Positions 42,440-51,578 of a DNA stretch of 64,000 nucleotides are shown piece by piece. A model generated the notes under the pieces. That model worked only from the letters and a program-made list of their open reading frames with translations, was not told the DNA's origin and did no database searches. The stretch comes from RH-AL1 sp050013235. Its GTDB lineage: Bacteria; Pseudomonadota; Alphaproteobacteria; Rhizobiales; Beijerinckiaceae. The translations under genes and the position numbers were made by a program. The stretch covers positions 1 to 64,000 of the forward strand of contig JBEKFQ010000016.1 of assembly GCA_050013235.1 (NCBI GenBank). The letters are read 5' to 3'. Position 1 is the first letter of the stretch. The number at the start of each line of letters is the position of its first letter.

Positions 42440-44857
42440 ATGAGCGCGTTAGACTATATCAAATGGTTCGGCGACCTCAGTTCCGCCGATGTCGCCTCAG
42501 TTGGCGGCAAGACGGCTTCGCTCGGCGAGCTCTGCTCCGCGCTTTCAGGGGAAGGTGTGAAAGTCCCGCCGGGCTTTGCCATCACGGCGCAGGCCTATCG
42601 CGACGCGCTGACGGCGGCGGACGCTTGGGCGCCTCTGCATCGATTGCTTGATGGTCTCGACAAGACCAATGTCGATCTTCTGGCCGAGCGGGCGGCCGCC
42701 GCGCGCAAGATTGTCCACGATGCGACCGGGGGCGAGGAGCTCCGGCTGCAGATCGCCGCCGCATACCGAAAGCTGAAGGAATCCTGCGGAGGAACGCTGG
42801 CCGTCGCCGTCCGGAGTTCGGCGACCGCCGAGGACTTGCCGTCCGCGAGTTTCGCCGGTCAGCATGATAGCTATCTGAACGTGAGCGGAGAGGCCGCCTT
42901 GGTCGAAGCCTGCCGGAATTGTTTCGCTTCGATCTTCACGGACAGGGCTATCGGCTATCGTCTCGACAACGGCTTCGACCATTTCAAGGTGTTCCTGTCC
43001 GTCGCCGTCATGAAGATGGTGCGCTCGGACGTGGGGTCGAGCGGCGTGATCTTCACCCTCGATACCGAGACCGGATTCCGGGACGTGGTCTTCGTCACTG
43101 GCGGGTATGGTCTTGGCGAAAACATCGTCCAGGGCGCCATCGATCCGGACGAGTTCTATGTTCACAAACCAACCTTCCGGAAAGGCTTTCGTGCTGTGCT
43201 GAGGCGCAAGCTTGGCGCCAAGCAGGTCAGGATGACCTACGGCGCCAATCCGGACGGCGCGGTGCGGACTAAGAACAATCCGGTGCCTAAAGCGGAGCGC
43301 GAGCGGTTTTGCCTTTCCGATCAGGACGTCCTCACATTGGCCGGCCACGCGATCGCGATCGAGGACCATTATTCCGCGAAGGCCGGCAGGCCCACGCCGA
43401 TGGATATCGAGTGGGCGAAGGACGGCGAAGACGGAACCCTCTACATCGTTCAGGCGCGGCCCGAGACGGTCGTCTCGCGCCGTTCGGCACAGACAATCCA
43501 AACCTATGCGATCAAGGGGACGGGCAGGGTGCTCGTCACCGGACGCGCGGTCGGCGAGAAGATCGCGACGGGAATCGCCCGCGTCGTCGCCTCCGTCCGC
43601 GATCTCGACACCTTCCAGCCCGGCGAGATCTTGGTGACCGAAACCACCACGCCCGACTGGCAGCCGGTGATGAAGACGGCCGCAGCCATCGTCACCAATC
43701 GCGGCGGGCGGACCTGCCATGCTGCGATCGTGGCGCGCGAGCTCGGCGTGCCGGCCGTGGTGGGGACAGGCGACGCGACCTCCAAGCTCGAGACCGGAGC
43801 GATTCTGACGGTATCGTGCGCGGAAAGCGACACTGGGCGTGTCTACGAGGGCGCTATTCCGTTCGAGGTTTCGGCGATCGACCTGAAGAGCGTGCCGAAG
43901 CCGAAGACCGAGGTCATGATCAATCTCGGAGATCCGGACCTGGCTTTCCATACGGCCATGCTGCCCAGCGCCGGCGTCGGCTTGGCGCGGATGGAATTCA
44001 TCATCCAGGAACATATCGGCATCCATCCGATGGCGTTGGCCGAGCCTGCCAAAGTCGCCTCGGCGAAGGCCAGGGCGGCGATCGCGCGCGCGACGCGAGG
44101 CTACCCTCGAGCGGCCGATTTCTTCATCGAACGCCTATCGGAAGGGGTCGGCACGATCGCGGCGGCCTTCTATCCCCGCCCGGTGATCGTCCGCCTGTCG
44201 GATTTCAAGACCAACGAATACGCGGGGCTGACCGGCGGCGCCGGCTTCGAGCCTCGGGAGAACAATCCGATGTTGGGCTTCCGTGGAGCCTGCCGCTATG
44301 ACCATCCCGCCTATGCGGCGGGTTTCGCCCTCGAATGCGCGGCCCTGCTCAAGGTGCGCGAGACGATGGGTTTGACCAATCTCAAGATCATGGTCCCATT
44401 CGTTCGCCGCGAGCAGGAGGCGAGGGGCGTGATCGCGGCCCTGGAGCGCCATGGGCTGAAGCGCGGCGAGAACGGGCTGGAGATCTTCGTCATGTGCGAA
44501 ATCCCGAGCAACGTGATCCGCATCGACGCCTTCGCCAAGCTGTTCGACGGCTTCTCCATCGGTTCCAACGATTTGACCCAGCTCACGCTCGGCGTCGACC
44601 GCGATTCGGAAATCGTCGCCTTCGACTTCGACGAGCGCGATCCCGCCATGATGGAGATGCTGCGGCTGGCCGTCACCGGCGCGAAGCGGAATGGCCGGCA
44701 TGTGGGCATCTGCGGCGAGGCTCCCGCGAATTATCCGGAGATCGCGGCGGCCCTGGTGGGGTGGGGCATCGATTCCATCAGCGTGAATCCGTCCAGCGTG
44801 ATCGGGGCGCTGAATGTCGTGGCGGACGCGGAGCGCCGGCTCGCCGCGGCGGAGTAG
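42440..44857 (+). CDS. ppsA: Phosphoenolpyruvate synthase
   Basis: Converts pyruvate plus ATP to PEP, AMP and phosphate (or runs in reverse). 805 residues: N-terminal ATP-grasp domain (about 1-350; VRSSATAEDLPSASFAGQHD, FTLDTETGF), the swivelling phospho-His domain (GGRTCHAAIVARELGVPAVV, His427), and a C-terminal PEP/pyruvate TIM barrel (LSDFKTNEYAGLTGG, GSNDLTQLTLGVDRDS, GICGEAPANYPE with the catalytic Cys). ATG 42440 follows GGGGAAGATCC. A perfect FNR-type box lies upstream. glgP follows after 32 bases, so the three carbon-metabolism genes probably form one operon. Confidence 0.95.
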   Translation: MSALDYIKWFGDLSSADVASVGGKTASLGELCSALSGEGVKVPPGFAITAQAYRDALTAADAWAPLHRLLDGLDKTNVDLLAERAAAARKIVHDATGGEELRLQIAAAYRKLKESCGGTLAVAVRSSATAEDLPSASFAGQHDSYLNVSGEAALVEACRNCFASIFTDRAIGYRLDNGFDHFKVFLSVAVMKMVRSDVGSSGVIFTLDTETGFRDVVFVTGGYGLGENIVQGAIDPDEFYVHKPTFRKGFRAVLRRKLGAKQVRMTYGANPDGAVRTKNNPVPKAERERFCLSDQDVLTLAGHAIAIEDHYSAKAGRPTPMDIEWAKDGEDGTLYIVQARPETVVSRRSAQTIQTYAIKGTGRVLVTGRAVGEKIATGIARVVASVRDLDTFQPGEILVTETTTPDWQPVMKTAAAIVTNRGGRTCHAAIVARELGVPAVVGTGDATSKLETGAILTVSCAESDTGRVYEGAIPFEVSAIDLKSVPKPKTEVMINLGDPDLAFHTAMLPSAGVGLARMEFIIQEHIGIHPMALAEPAKVASAKARAAIARATRGYPRAADFFIERLSEGVGTIAAAFYPRPVIVRLSDFKTNEYAGLTGGAGFEPRENNPMLGFRGACRYDHPAYAAGFALECAALLKVRETMGLTNLKIMVPFVRREQEARGVIAALERHGLKRGENGLEIFVMCEIPSNVIRIDAFAKLFDGFSIGSNDLTQLTLGVDRDSEIVAFDFDERDPAMMEMLRLAVTGAKRNGRHVGICGEAPANYPEIAAALVGWGIDSISVNPSSVIGALNVVADAERRLAAAE

Positions 44858-44889
44858 AACACGCGCCGAGGCGCTGAGCGGAGCGAGCG

Positions 44890-47409
44890 ATGGTCAATCT
44901 CATGCTGCCGCATCTGCCGGATGCGCTGTCGCCGTTGCAGGATCTCGCGCTCGATTTGCGTTGGACCTGGAGTCACGAGGCCGACGCGCTGTGGGAGCGC
45001 ATCGACGCCAAGCTCTGGGAACAAACTCAAAGCCCGTGGACAGTGCTGCAGCACGTTTCGGCCGAACGCCTGAATTTCTTGGCGAGCGCTCCACATTTTC
45101 TCGCCGAGCTGTCGAGTCTGGCCGGCAAGCGAAAGGCTTATCTCGAACGGCAGGGCTGGTTCGCGAGCACCCATGACGCGGCTGCCTTGGGCAAAGTCGC
45201 CTATTTCAGCATGGAGTTTGGATTGGGGGCCGCGCTGCCGCTCTATGCCGGCGGCCTGGGCGTTCTCGCCGGAGACTTTCTGAAGGCGGCCAGCGACCTT
45301 GGTCTTCCCGTCGTTGGCGTGGGACTGCTCTATCAGGAAGGCTACTTCCGGCAGATGCTGGATGCCGATGGGGTTCAGCATGAGACTTACCCGTTCAATG
45401 AGCCGGCCATGCTGCCGATCGAGCCCGTCGTTGCCGGCGGCGCTTGGCTGTGCGTCCCGATCAGCCTGCCCGGACGAATCCTCCAGCTCCGGGTCTGGCA
45501 GGCGACGGTCGGGCGCCTGAAGCTCTATCTGCTCGACAGCAACGATCTGTTAAACAGCCCGGTCGACCGCGGCATTACCGGGAAACTCTACGGCGGCGAT
45601 GCCGAGATGCGCCTGATACAGGAGATCGTACTCGGCATCGGCGGTTGGCGGGCGCTCGAAGCCATGGGCCATGAGATCGAGGTCTGCCACATGAACGAGG
45701 GCCACGCGGCCTTCGCCGTCATCGAACGCGCCTGCCAGCTCGCGATGCGCACGGACCTCGACTTCTGGAAAGCGCTTTGGGCGACCCGCGCGGGCAATGT
45801 GTTCACGACCCACACGCCGGTGGCGGCCGGGTTCGACCGTTTCCACCCCGGACTCCTGCGCAAATACCTGCTCAGCGCCGAGGGGCTGCTGACGGCCATG
45901 GGTCTGTCGCCGAAGGACGTTCTGGGCCTTGGACGCGCCAATCCCAGCGATGAGACCGAGCCGTTCAACATGGCTTATCTCGCCATGCGCGGCTCCGGCG
46001 CATGCCTGGGAGTCAGCCGTCTGCACGGGCGCGTCAGCCGGCGGATCTTCCAACCTCTGTTCCCCCGCTGGCCGGAGGGCGAGGTTCCGGTGGGTCATGT
46101 CACCAACGGCGTTCACACCCCGACATGGGATTCGGCCGAGGCTGACCGGGTCTGGACGGAAGCCTGCGGCAAGGAACGTTGGCGGAGCCTGAACGGGGAG
46201 CTTCCCGGACAAATCCAGGGTGTATGCGACGAGGAACTCTGGGCCCTGCGCGGCGAAAGCCGCGAGAAGCTCGTCCGCCAGGTGCGCCGGCGCCTCACTA
46301 CTCAGTTGCGCGCGCGAGGGCTCGATCCAGAGGTGGTCAAGGCGGCAGGCAGTGTCCTGGACCCCAATGTTCTCACCTTGGGCTTCGCCCGCAGGTTCAC
46401 CGGGTACAAGCGGCCGAATCTGCTTCTGCACGATCCGGAGCGTCTGGCCCGCCTGCTGTCGAACGAGCGCCGCCCGGTGCAGATCGTCGTCGCCGGCAAG
46501 GCGCATCCAGCGGATCAGATGGGCAAGGACATGATCCGCGAATGGATCATGCTCGCGCGGCAGCCACGGTTCCGCTGGCGTATCGTCTTTCTCGAGGACT
46601 ACGACATCTCGCTCGCCCAGGAACTTGTCCAGGGCGTGGACGTCTGGATCAACACGCCGCGCCGGCCCTTGGAGGCCTGCGGCACCAGCGGCATGAAGGT
46701 TCTCGTGAACGGCGGGCTGAATTGCTCGGTGCCGGACGGATGGTGGGATGAGGCCTACGAGCCCGGTCTTGGCTGGTGTATTGGCAACGGCGTGGACGAG
46801 AAAGGCGTCGATGTCGATGCGGCGGAGGCCGGGGACACTTACGATCTGATCGAGCATCAGATCGCGCCGGAGTTCTACGACCGCGACGAGGCTGGGCTGC
46901 CTCGCGCCTGGGTCGCGCGCATCCGCCGGAGCATGTCCGCCCTGACTTCTAAATTTAGCAGCACCCGCATGGCGCGCGAATACGTTGAAAAGGCTTATTT
47001 GCCCGCCGCCGCCGCGCAGCGCCACCGGCTCGCCAGCGGCTGTGCCGTCGCAAAGGATCTGGAGGCGTGGTCGGCGCGCTTGCGCAGGGATTGGCGGAGC
47101 CTGCACATCGGCGTTCCCACCATTGGCCGGGTGGACGATAGCTGGCGCTTTTCGGTTCCCGTGATCCTGGGTGCATTGGGCCCCGGCGACGTTCGCGTCG
47201 AACTTTATGCGGACCCTGTGGAGGGAGAGACGCCGGATATTGCCTTTCTCGAGCAAGAGCGAGCCATGCCCGGCGTCGTGAATGGCTTCATCTACGCCGG
47301 CCGGGCCCCCGCATCGCGTCCGGCCAGCGATTTTACGGTACGGGTGGTTCCACGGCGGTCCGGCGCGCTTGTCCCCGCGGAGCTCGAGCTCATCGCTTGG
47401 CAAAAGTGA
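44890..47409 (+). CDS. glgP: Alpha-glucan (glycogen) phosphorylase, GT35
   Basis: Releases glucose 1-phosphate from glycogen or maltodextrin using phosphate and PLP. 839 residues, of the branch with an N-terminal DUF3417-like domain (LSPLQDLALDLRWTWSHEADALW). PLP-binding lysine Lys603 lies in EACGTSGMKVLVNGGLN. Other motifs: KVAYFSMEFGLGAALPLYAGG, HMNEGHAAF, FTTHTPVAAGFD, VWINTPRRPLEACG. Lies between ppsA and the PfkB kinase, an arrangement for mobilising stored glucan. Confidence 0.93.
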   Translation: MVNLMLPHLPDALSPLQDLALDLRWTWSHEADALWERIDAKLWEQTQSPWTVLQHVSAERLNFLASAPHFLAELSSLAGKRKAYLERQGWFASTHDAAALGKVAYFSMEFGLGAALPLYAGGLGVLAGDFLKAASDLGLPVVGVGLLYQEGYFRQMLDADGVQHETYPFNEPAMLPIEPVVAGGAWLCVPISLPGRILQLRVWQATVGRLKLYLLDSNDLLNSPVDRGITGKLYGGDAEMRLIQEIVLGIGGWRALEAMGHEIEVCHMNEGHAAFAVIERACQLAMRTDLDFWKALWATRAGNVFTTHTPVAAGFDRFHPGLLRKYLLSAEGLLTAMGLSPKDVLGLGRANPSDETEPFNMAYLAMRGSGACLGVSRLHGRVSRRIFQPLFPRWPEGEVPVGHVTNGVHTPTWDSAEADRVWTEACGKERWRSLNGELPGQIQGVCDEELWALRGESREKLVRQVRRRLTTQLRARGLDPEVVKAAGSVLDPNVLTLGFARRFTGYKRPNLLLHDPERLARLLSNERRPVQIVVAGKAHPADQMGKDMIREWIMLARQPRFRWRIVFLEDYDISLAQELVQGVDVWINTPRRPLEACGTSGMKVLVNGGLNCSVPDGWWDEAYEPGLGWCIGNGVDEKGVDVDAAEAGDTYDLIEHQIAPEFYDRDEAGLPRAWVARIRRSMSALTSKFSSTRMAREYVEKAYLPAAAAQRHRLASGCAVAKDLEAWSARLRRDWRSLHIGVPTIGRVDDSWRFSVPVILGALGPGDVRVELYADPVEGETPDIAFLEQERAMPGVVNGFIYAGRAPASRPASDFTVRVVPRRSGALVPAELELIAWQK

Positions 47410-47495
47410 TGAGCCGCACGGCTGGCCCATCTCTTGATCTTCCTCAAGGAGCGTCGAACCGGGACCTGTCACCCTCGACGCCGGAGAACGACCGC

Positions 47496-48440
47496 ATGTC
47501 CAGCATCGTCACGCTCACGATGAACCCCGCCCTCGACGTCTCGACGTCGGTGGACCACGTGGAGCCATTAAGCAAGTTGCGCTGCGGCGCCGGACGGCGC
47601 GACCCTGGCGGTGGCGGCATCAATGTGGCGCGGGTCGCCAGCCGGCTTGGCGCCGGGGTGACCGCCGTCTACCCCGTTGGCGGGTTCATGGGCCAATTGC
47701 TGAACCGCCTGGTCGACGAGGAGGGCTTGAAGAGCGTTATTGTTCCGGTGCGCGGCGAGACACGCGAGGACTTTACGGTGCTCGATAAGACCACGGGCGA
47801 GCAGTACCGCTTCGTGATGCCGGGGCCGGAGCTTCGCGACGCCGAGTGGATGGCGTGTCTGGAGGTTCTTGCCGGCCTCGGCGCGGGACCGGATATTATC
47901 TGCGCCAGCGGCAGCTTGCCGCCGGGTGTGCCCGGCGATGTCTACGCGCGGGTCGCCGGGATCGCCCGGAGCAGGGGCGCGAAACTGGTGCTCGATACCT
48001 CCGGCGCCGCTCTCGAGGCAGCGCTCGAAGCGCGCGTCTATCTCATCAAACCGAACCTGCGGGAGTTTCGCCAACTGATGGGGGTGCCGTTGGACGGCCA
48101 GGCGTCCTTGATCAGGGCGTGCCGCAGCTTGATCGGGCGCGGCTCCACCGAGGTGGTCGCCCTGACTCTCGGCGCCGATGGCGCTTTGCTCGTGACGGCC
48201 GGCGGCGCTTGGCGGGCGCCGGCTCTTCCCATCCAGCCGGTCAGCACCGTCGGCGCGGGCGACAGTTTCCTGGGCGCCATGGTCTGGGCCCTGGCGTCGA
48301 AGATGAGCTTGGAGGAGTGCTTCCGCTATGCGGTTGCAGGCGGTTCCGCCGCGGTGCTGGCGCCGGGCACGGAACTCTGCCGGCAGCAGGACGTGCGGCG
48401 TCTTTTGACGCAGGTCACGCTCGAGAGTGTGCCGGATTAG
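47496..48440 (+). CDS. pfkB: PfkB-family phosphofructokinase
   Basis: Ribokinase-family sugar-phosphate kinase of the 1-/6-phosphofructokinase branch. 314 residues from ATG 47496 (MSSIVTLTMNPALDVST). Motifs: GGGGINVARVASRLGAGVTA (substrate), IICASGSLPPGVP, and the anion-hole/catalytic STVGAGDSFLGAMVWALA with its Asp. It starts 86 bases after the glgP stop, so the genes are probably cotranscribed. Together with glgP it would feed glycogen-derived hexose phosphate into glycolysis. Exact substrate (fructose 6- or 1-phosphate) cannot be settled by eye. Confidence 0.88.
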   Translation: MSSIVTLTMNPALDVSTSVDHVEPLSKLRCGAGRRDPGGGGINVARVASRLGAGVTAVYPVGGFMGQLLNRLVDEEGLKSVIVPVRGETREDFTVLDKTTGEQYRFVMPGPELRDAEWMACLEVLAGLGAGPDIICASGSLPPGVPGDVYARVAGIARSRGAKLVLDTSGAALEAALEARVYLIKPNLREFRQLMGVPLDGQASLIRACRSLIGRGSTEVVALTLGADGALLVTAGGAWRAPALPIQPVSTVGAGDSFLGAMVWALASKMSLEECFRYAVAGGSAAVLAPGTELCRQQDVRRLLTQVTLESVPD

Positions 48441-48500
48441 AGCGCTCATCCCTTGGGTGGAATCACCAAAGCGACGGGAACTCGCCCTCTTTATAAGGAG

Positions 48501-48824
48501 TTAGAGCATTTCCTCGATCACTTCCACAGGCTGGCAATGTGTGGATTGCGGCAGCCTGCGAGAGCGCGTCAGTGCAATAGATCGCGCGCGGCGCACCCGC
48601 TTGGCCGCATGACATGGCGTCACGCCGTCATTGAGCAGGTCCGCAAGCAAAACGCGATCTCGCTCCGTAATTGACGCGCCGTCGAGGGGAAGTTGTTGCG
48701 CGAGAAGCTGCAAGCCTTCGATCAAGCGGGTTATCCTGATCATTTTCTCGTCCGCCGCCATGCCGGGGCTGGGATTGCGAGGCGGCTGACCGGAAGAGTC
48801 GATCTTTCGTGATAAAGTAGCCAT
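48501..48824 (-). CDS. Small hypothetical protein with TGC-rich repeated operator upstream
   Basis: Not recognised. 107 residues starting MATLSRKIDSSGQPPRNPSP, predicted soluble and largely helical, with a basic C-terminal half (AKRVRRARSIALTRSRR). AGGGAGAC lies just upstream of the start as a good ribosome-binding site. Two direct copies of TGCTGCANTGCA lie 23-58 bases upstream, a pattern like that bound by the PHB regulator PhaR in other Alphaproteobacteria. It may therefore be linked to PHB metabolism, but this is inference. Confidence 0.65.
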   Translation of the reverse strand: MATLSRKIDSSGQPPRNPSPGMAADEKMIRITRLIEGLQLLAQQLPLDGASITERDRVLLADLLNDGVTPCHAAKRVRRARSIALTRSRRLPQSTHCQPVEVIEEML

Positions 48825-48846
48825 TGATCGTCTCCCTGTTTCGATG

Positions 48847-48882
48847 TGCTGCAGTGCAATCTATATGATTTGCTGCATTGCA
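48847..48882. promoter_or_regulatory. Direct repeat TGCTGCANTGCA, PhaR-like
   Basis: TGCTGCAGTGCA (48847-48858) and TGCTGCATTGCA (48871-48882) differ at one base and start 24 bases apart. TGC-rich dyads of this kind are bound by PhaR ahead of phasin genes in several Alphaproteobacteria. They sit in the promoter region of the minus-strand hypothetical gene. Confidence 0.5.
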
Positions 48883-49200
48883 CAACAAAAGAGCTTCCTT
48901 CCCGAGCCCAATTTTTTTTCTCTTAGGCCAAATTTCTTCGCGGGACCGCCGCGATGAGCCAGGGAGCCCCGCGGCGCCGGCGGCCTCACAAGTGCTCCGC
49001 TTTGCCTAGCGATGGCGCGGTCCACCCGGGAATGGCGGCAACGCGCTCTTGCAATCACCGCCTCGCAGCGCATAAACGACCTCGCTCCGGCAGACGGTGC
49101 CGCCCACCTCTTCGCAACGCGTCCGGCGGCGGAAAACCTGAGAAGGCGCTGTTCGCGGCTGGACGAAAGTTCAGTGGCGGATCAACATAGGAACAATTCA
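48883..49200. other. Intergenic region before the eRF1-like gene
   Basis: GC-rich sequence without a supported ORF. AGGAACAATTCA just before 49201 gives a ribosome-binding site for the next gene. No FNR-type palindrome was found here. Confidence 0.45.
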
Positions 49201-49599
49201 ATGACCGGACACAATCATACCGTCGTTTGGATCGATCATCGCGAAGCGCGTGTTTTTCATTTTAGCGCGGAGGAGGTGGATCGCCTGATCGTGTGGCCCA
49301 ACGATCCGCATGTTCACATCCATCACAAGGCGCAAACAATTGGGAGCGGACATGCGCCCGAGGACCAAGCGTTTCTCCACGCGGTCGTCGAAGCGATCGG
49401 CGCATCGAAGGCCATACTCGTCACCGGTCCCGGCGTGGCGAAGATGGAACTCGTCAAGCATATCGCCCGCCACGATCCCGCGGTGATCGACCGTATCGCC
49501 GGTATCGAGACCGCCGATCATCCGTCCGACGGGGCTCTCGTCGCTCATGCCCGCGCCTATTTCAGGGCCGCCGGCCGGATGACGCCGCAGAAGCAATAG
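49201..49599 (+). CDS. eRF1/translational-machinery-like small protein
   Basis: 132 residues from ATG 49201 (MTGHNHTVVWIDHREARVF). The pattern (WIDHREARVFHF near the start, HxHIHHKA, then ILVTGPGVAKMELVKHI and a C-terminal ARAYFRAA) is shared by a family of short bacterial proteins resembling an eRF1/pelota or acVLRF1-like domain. Function is not known. These genes often occur with low-oxygen or stress-response genes, as here. AGGAAC upstream serves as the ribosome-binding site. Confidence 0.6.
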   Translation: MTGHNHTVVWIDHREARVFHFSAEEVDRLIVWPNDPHVHIHHKAQTIGSGHAPEDQAFLHAVVEAIGASKAILVTGPGVAKMELVKHIARHDPAVIDRIAGIETADHPSDGALVAHARAYFRAAGRMTPQKQ

Positions 49600-49731
49600 A
49601 CGCTCGTTATTCGCTGCGGAAACAGGAGCGGAAGAATTACGCTTGATTGCGCCAATTCCGGCGCCGGCCGTTTGAAGTAAGGCCGGCGCAATCTGACGAC
49701 AAGACCCTCGTGCATCTTCCGCGTCGCGAGC

Positions 49732-49745
49732 TTGATCTCGATCAA
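49732..49745. promoter_or_regulatory. FNR/FixK-type box upstream of the ABC transporter
   Basis: TTGATCTCGATCAA, a perfect TTGAT-N4-ATCAA palindrome, centred 51 bases before ATG 49790. A class II site would place the transcript start near 49780, so translation may begin at ATG 49814 rather than 49790. Confidence 0.75.
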
Positions 49746-49789
49746 GGGGGCGTTACGTAAAATCCGCCATTGATATTCCAACTGCCGGC

Positions 49790-51568
49790 ATGGACCATGC
49801 CGTGCGACGATTCATGGCGAAAGTAATGATCCCCTCGAACCGCCCGCACGCGACAGTACTGCGTTGGAAAATCGCGGCGCCGAATCGATGGGATCTCATC
49901 GCATTCCCCTTGATCTTCGGCGTGCTGGCGCTGCTGGTCATCGGAGCGAAAAGCACATTCGGCCCAATCGAGGCGATCAAAACGGCGCCGATCTCGCTCG
50001 ATCCCACCATGTTGCCTGGATATGCCGTCCGCACCGTCTTGCGCATGCTCGCGGCGATGGTTGCATCGCTTCTTTTCACCTTGATTTACGGCACTCTGGC
50101 GGCAAAGAGCAGGCGCGCCGAAACCATCCTCATTCCAATCCTCGACGTCCTACAATCCGTCCCAATTCTCGGCTATATCTCGTTCACCGTCATCTTCTTC
50201 ATGAACCTGTTTCCGGGCCGCGTGCTCGGTGCCGAATTGGCCTCGATTTTCGCGGTGTTCACCAGCCAGGCCTGGAACATGGCGTTCAGCTTTTATCAAT
50301 CCTTGCGCACCGTTCCTCTCGATCTCGACGAGGCGAGCCGCGCCTTTCGTTTTTCCTCGTGGCAGCGCTTCTGGCGGCTCGAAGCGCCATTCGCTGTCCC
50401 CGGTCTTGTCTGGAACATGATGATGAGCATGTCCGGCGGCTGGTTTTTCGTCGTCGCTTCCGAGGCGATCAGCGTGGGCGACGAACAAATCACGCTGCCG
50501 GGTATCGGCTCTTACGTCGCTCTCGCGATCGAGCGGCAAGATCTTGGGGCGGTCGGCTGGGCTTTGCTGGCGATGACAGCCGTGATTGTTCTTTACGATC
50601 AACTTATGTTCCGGCCCTTGGTCGTCTGGGCCGACCATTTCCGGTCCGAGCAATCGGCCGCGCAAACCTTGCCGCATTCCTGGTTCTTGAATGTCCTGCG
50701 GCGGGCCCGGTTCCTACGATTGGCGGCCCGTCCCGTGAGCATTTCCATGAAATGGGCGCTGCGGGCGCCGGTGCTCAATGCCACCGTTCCGCGGCCGCCT
50801 GTGGCCGAAACAACAGTGCGCAGCCGTGCCGCCGATTTCATCTTTTACGCCGGGATCATCCTGGCGGCCGTTTTTGGCGCTAGCATTATTGTTCGTTACA
50901 TCGCCTCCGAATTGAATTGGGGCGACGTTTTGATCGCCGTCCGGCTTGGCGCGTATACGCTGCTGCGCGTTGCCGTCTTGATCGTCTTGGCCTCGCTCAT
51001 CTGGGTGCCCATTGGGGTCATGATCGGCCTCAGGCCGAAGCTGGCGGAAAGCATCCAGCCGCTGGCGCAGTTTCTTGCGGCCTTTCCGGCAAACCTTGTA
51101 TTTCCCTTCGCGGTCATCATCGTGGTCCGCTTTCATCTCAACCTGGATATCTGGTTGAGCGTTTTGATGATCCTGGGAACCCAGTGGTATATTTTGTTCA
51201 ACGTCATTGCCGGTACCACGGCTTTTCCGACCGATTTCCTCGAAGCCGCCGGGACTTTCCAGATCCACGGTTGGAAGTGGTGGCGAAATGTGATTCTGCC
51301 GGGAATCTTTCCCTATTACGTGACCGGCGCCATCACGGCGTCCGGCGGCTCCTGGAACGCCAGCATCGTCGCCGAGTCGGTCTCCTGGGGAAAGACGCAT
51401 CTCACCGCGCATGGGCTCGGCGCCTATATCGCGGACACGACGGCCGCGGCCGATTATCCGCGCATCCTGCTCGGCATAGTCGTCATGTCGATTTACGTGA
51501 TTTTCTTCAACCGGGTTCTCTGGCGACGGCTTTATGCCTACGGCGAGCGCCATTTCCGGCTAGACTGA
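49790..51568 (+). CDS. ABC transporter, tandem-fused permease (NitT/TauT-like)
   Basis: 592 residues with two consecutive binding-protein-dependent permease domains. The first spans about 70-280 and includes ILDVLQSVPILGYISF and LDEASRAFRFSSWQRFWRLE; the second about 370-590 and includes FLAAFPANLVFPFAVIIVV and FLEAAGTFQIHGWKWWRN. Each has the EAA-type loop that contacts the ATPase. The substrate is unknown; ATPase and permease resemble nitrate/sulfonate/taurine importers. No periplasmic binding protein is encoded nearby. ATG 49814 is an alternative start. The ATPase gene starts 11 bases after the stop, and an FNR-type box lies upstream. Confidence 0.9.
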   Translation: MDHAVRRFMAKVMIPSNRPHATVLRWKIAAPNRWDLIAFPLIFGVLALLVIGAKSTFGPIEAIKTAPISLDPTMLPGYAVRTVLRMLAAMVASLLFTLIYGTLAAKSRRAETILIPILDVLQSVPILGYISFTVIFFMNLFPGRVLGAELASIFAVFTSQAWNMAFSFYQSLRTVPLDLDEASRAFRFSSWQRFWRLEAPFAVPGLVWNMMMSMSGGWFFVVASEAISVGDEQITLPGIGSYVALAIERQDLGAVGWALLAMTAVIVLYDQLMFRPLVVWADHFRSEQSAAQTLPHSWFLNVLRRARFLRLAARPVSISMKWALRAPVLNATVPRPPVAETTVRSRAADFIFYAGIILAAVFGASIIVRYIASELNWGDVLIAVRLGAYTLLRVAVLIVLASLIWVPIGVMIGLRPKLAESIQPLAQFLAAFPANLVFPFAVIIVVRFHLNLDIWLSVLMILGTQWYILFNVIAGTTAFPTDFLEAAGTFQIHGWKWWRNVILPGIFPYYVTGAITASGGSWNASIVAESVSWGKTHLTAHGLGAYIADTTAAADYPRILLGIVVMSIYVIFFNRVLWRRLYAYGERHFRLD

Positions 51569-51578
51569 AAGGCCTACC

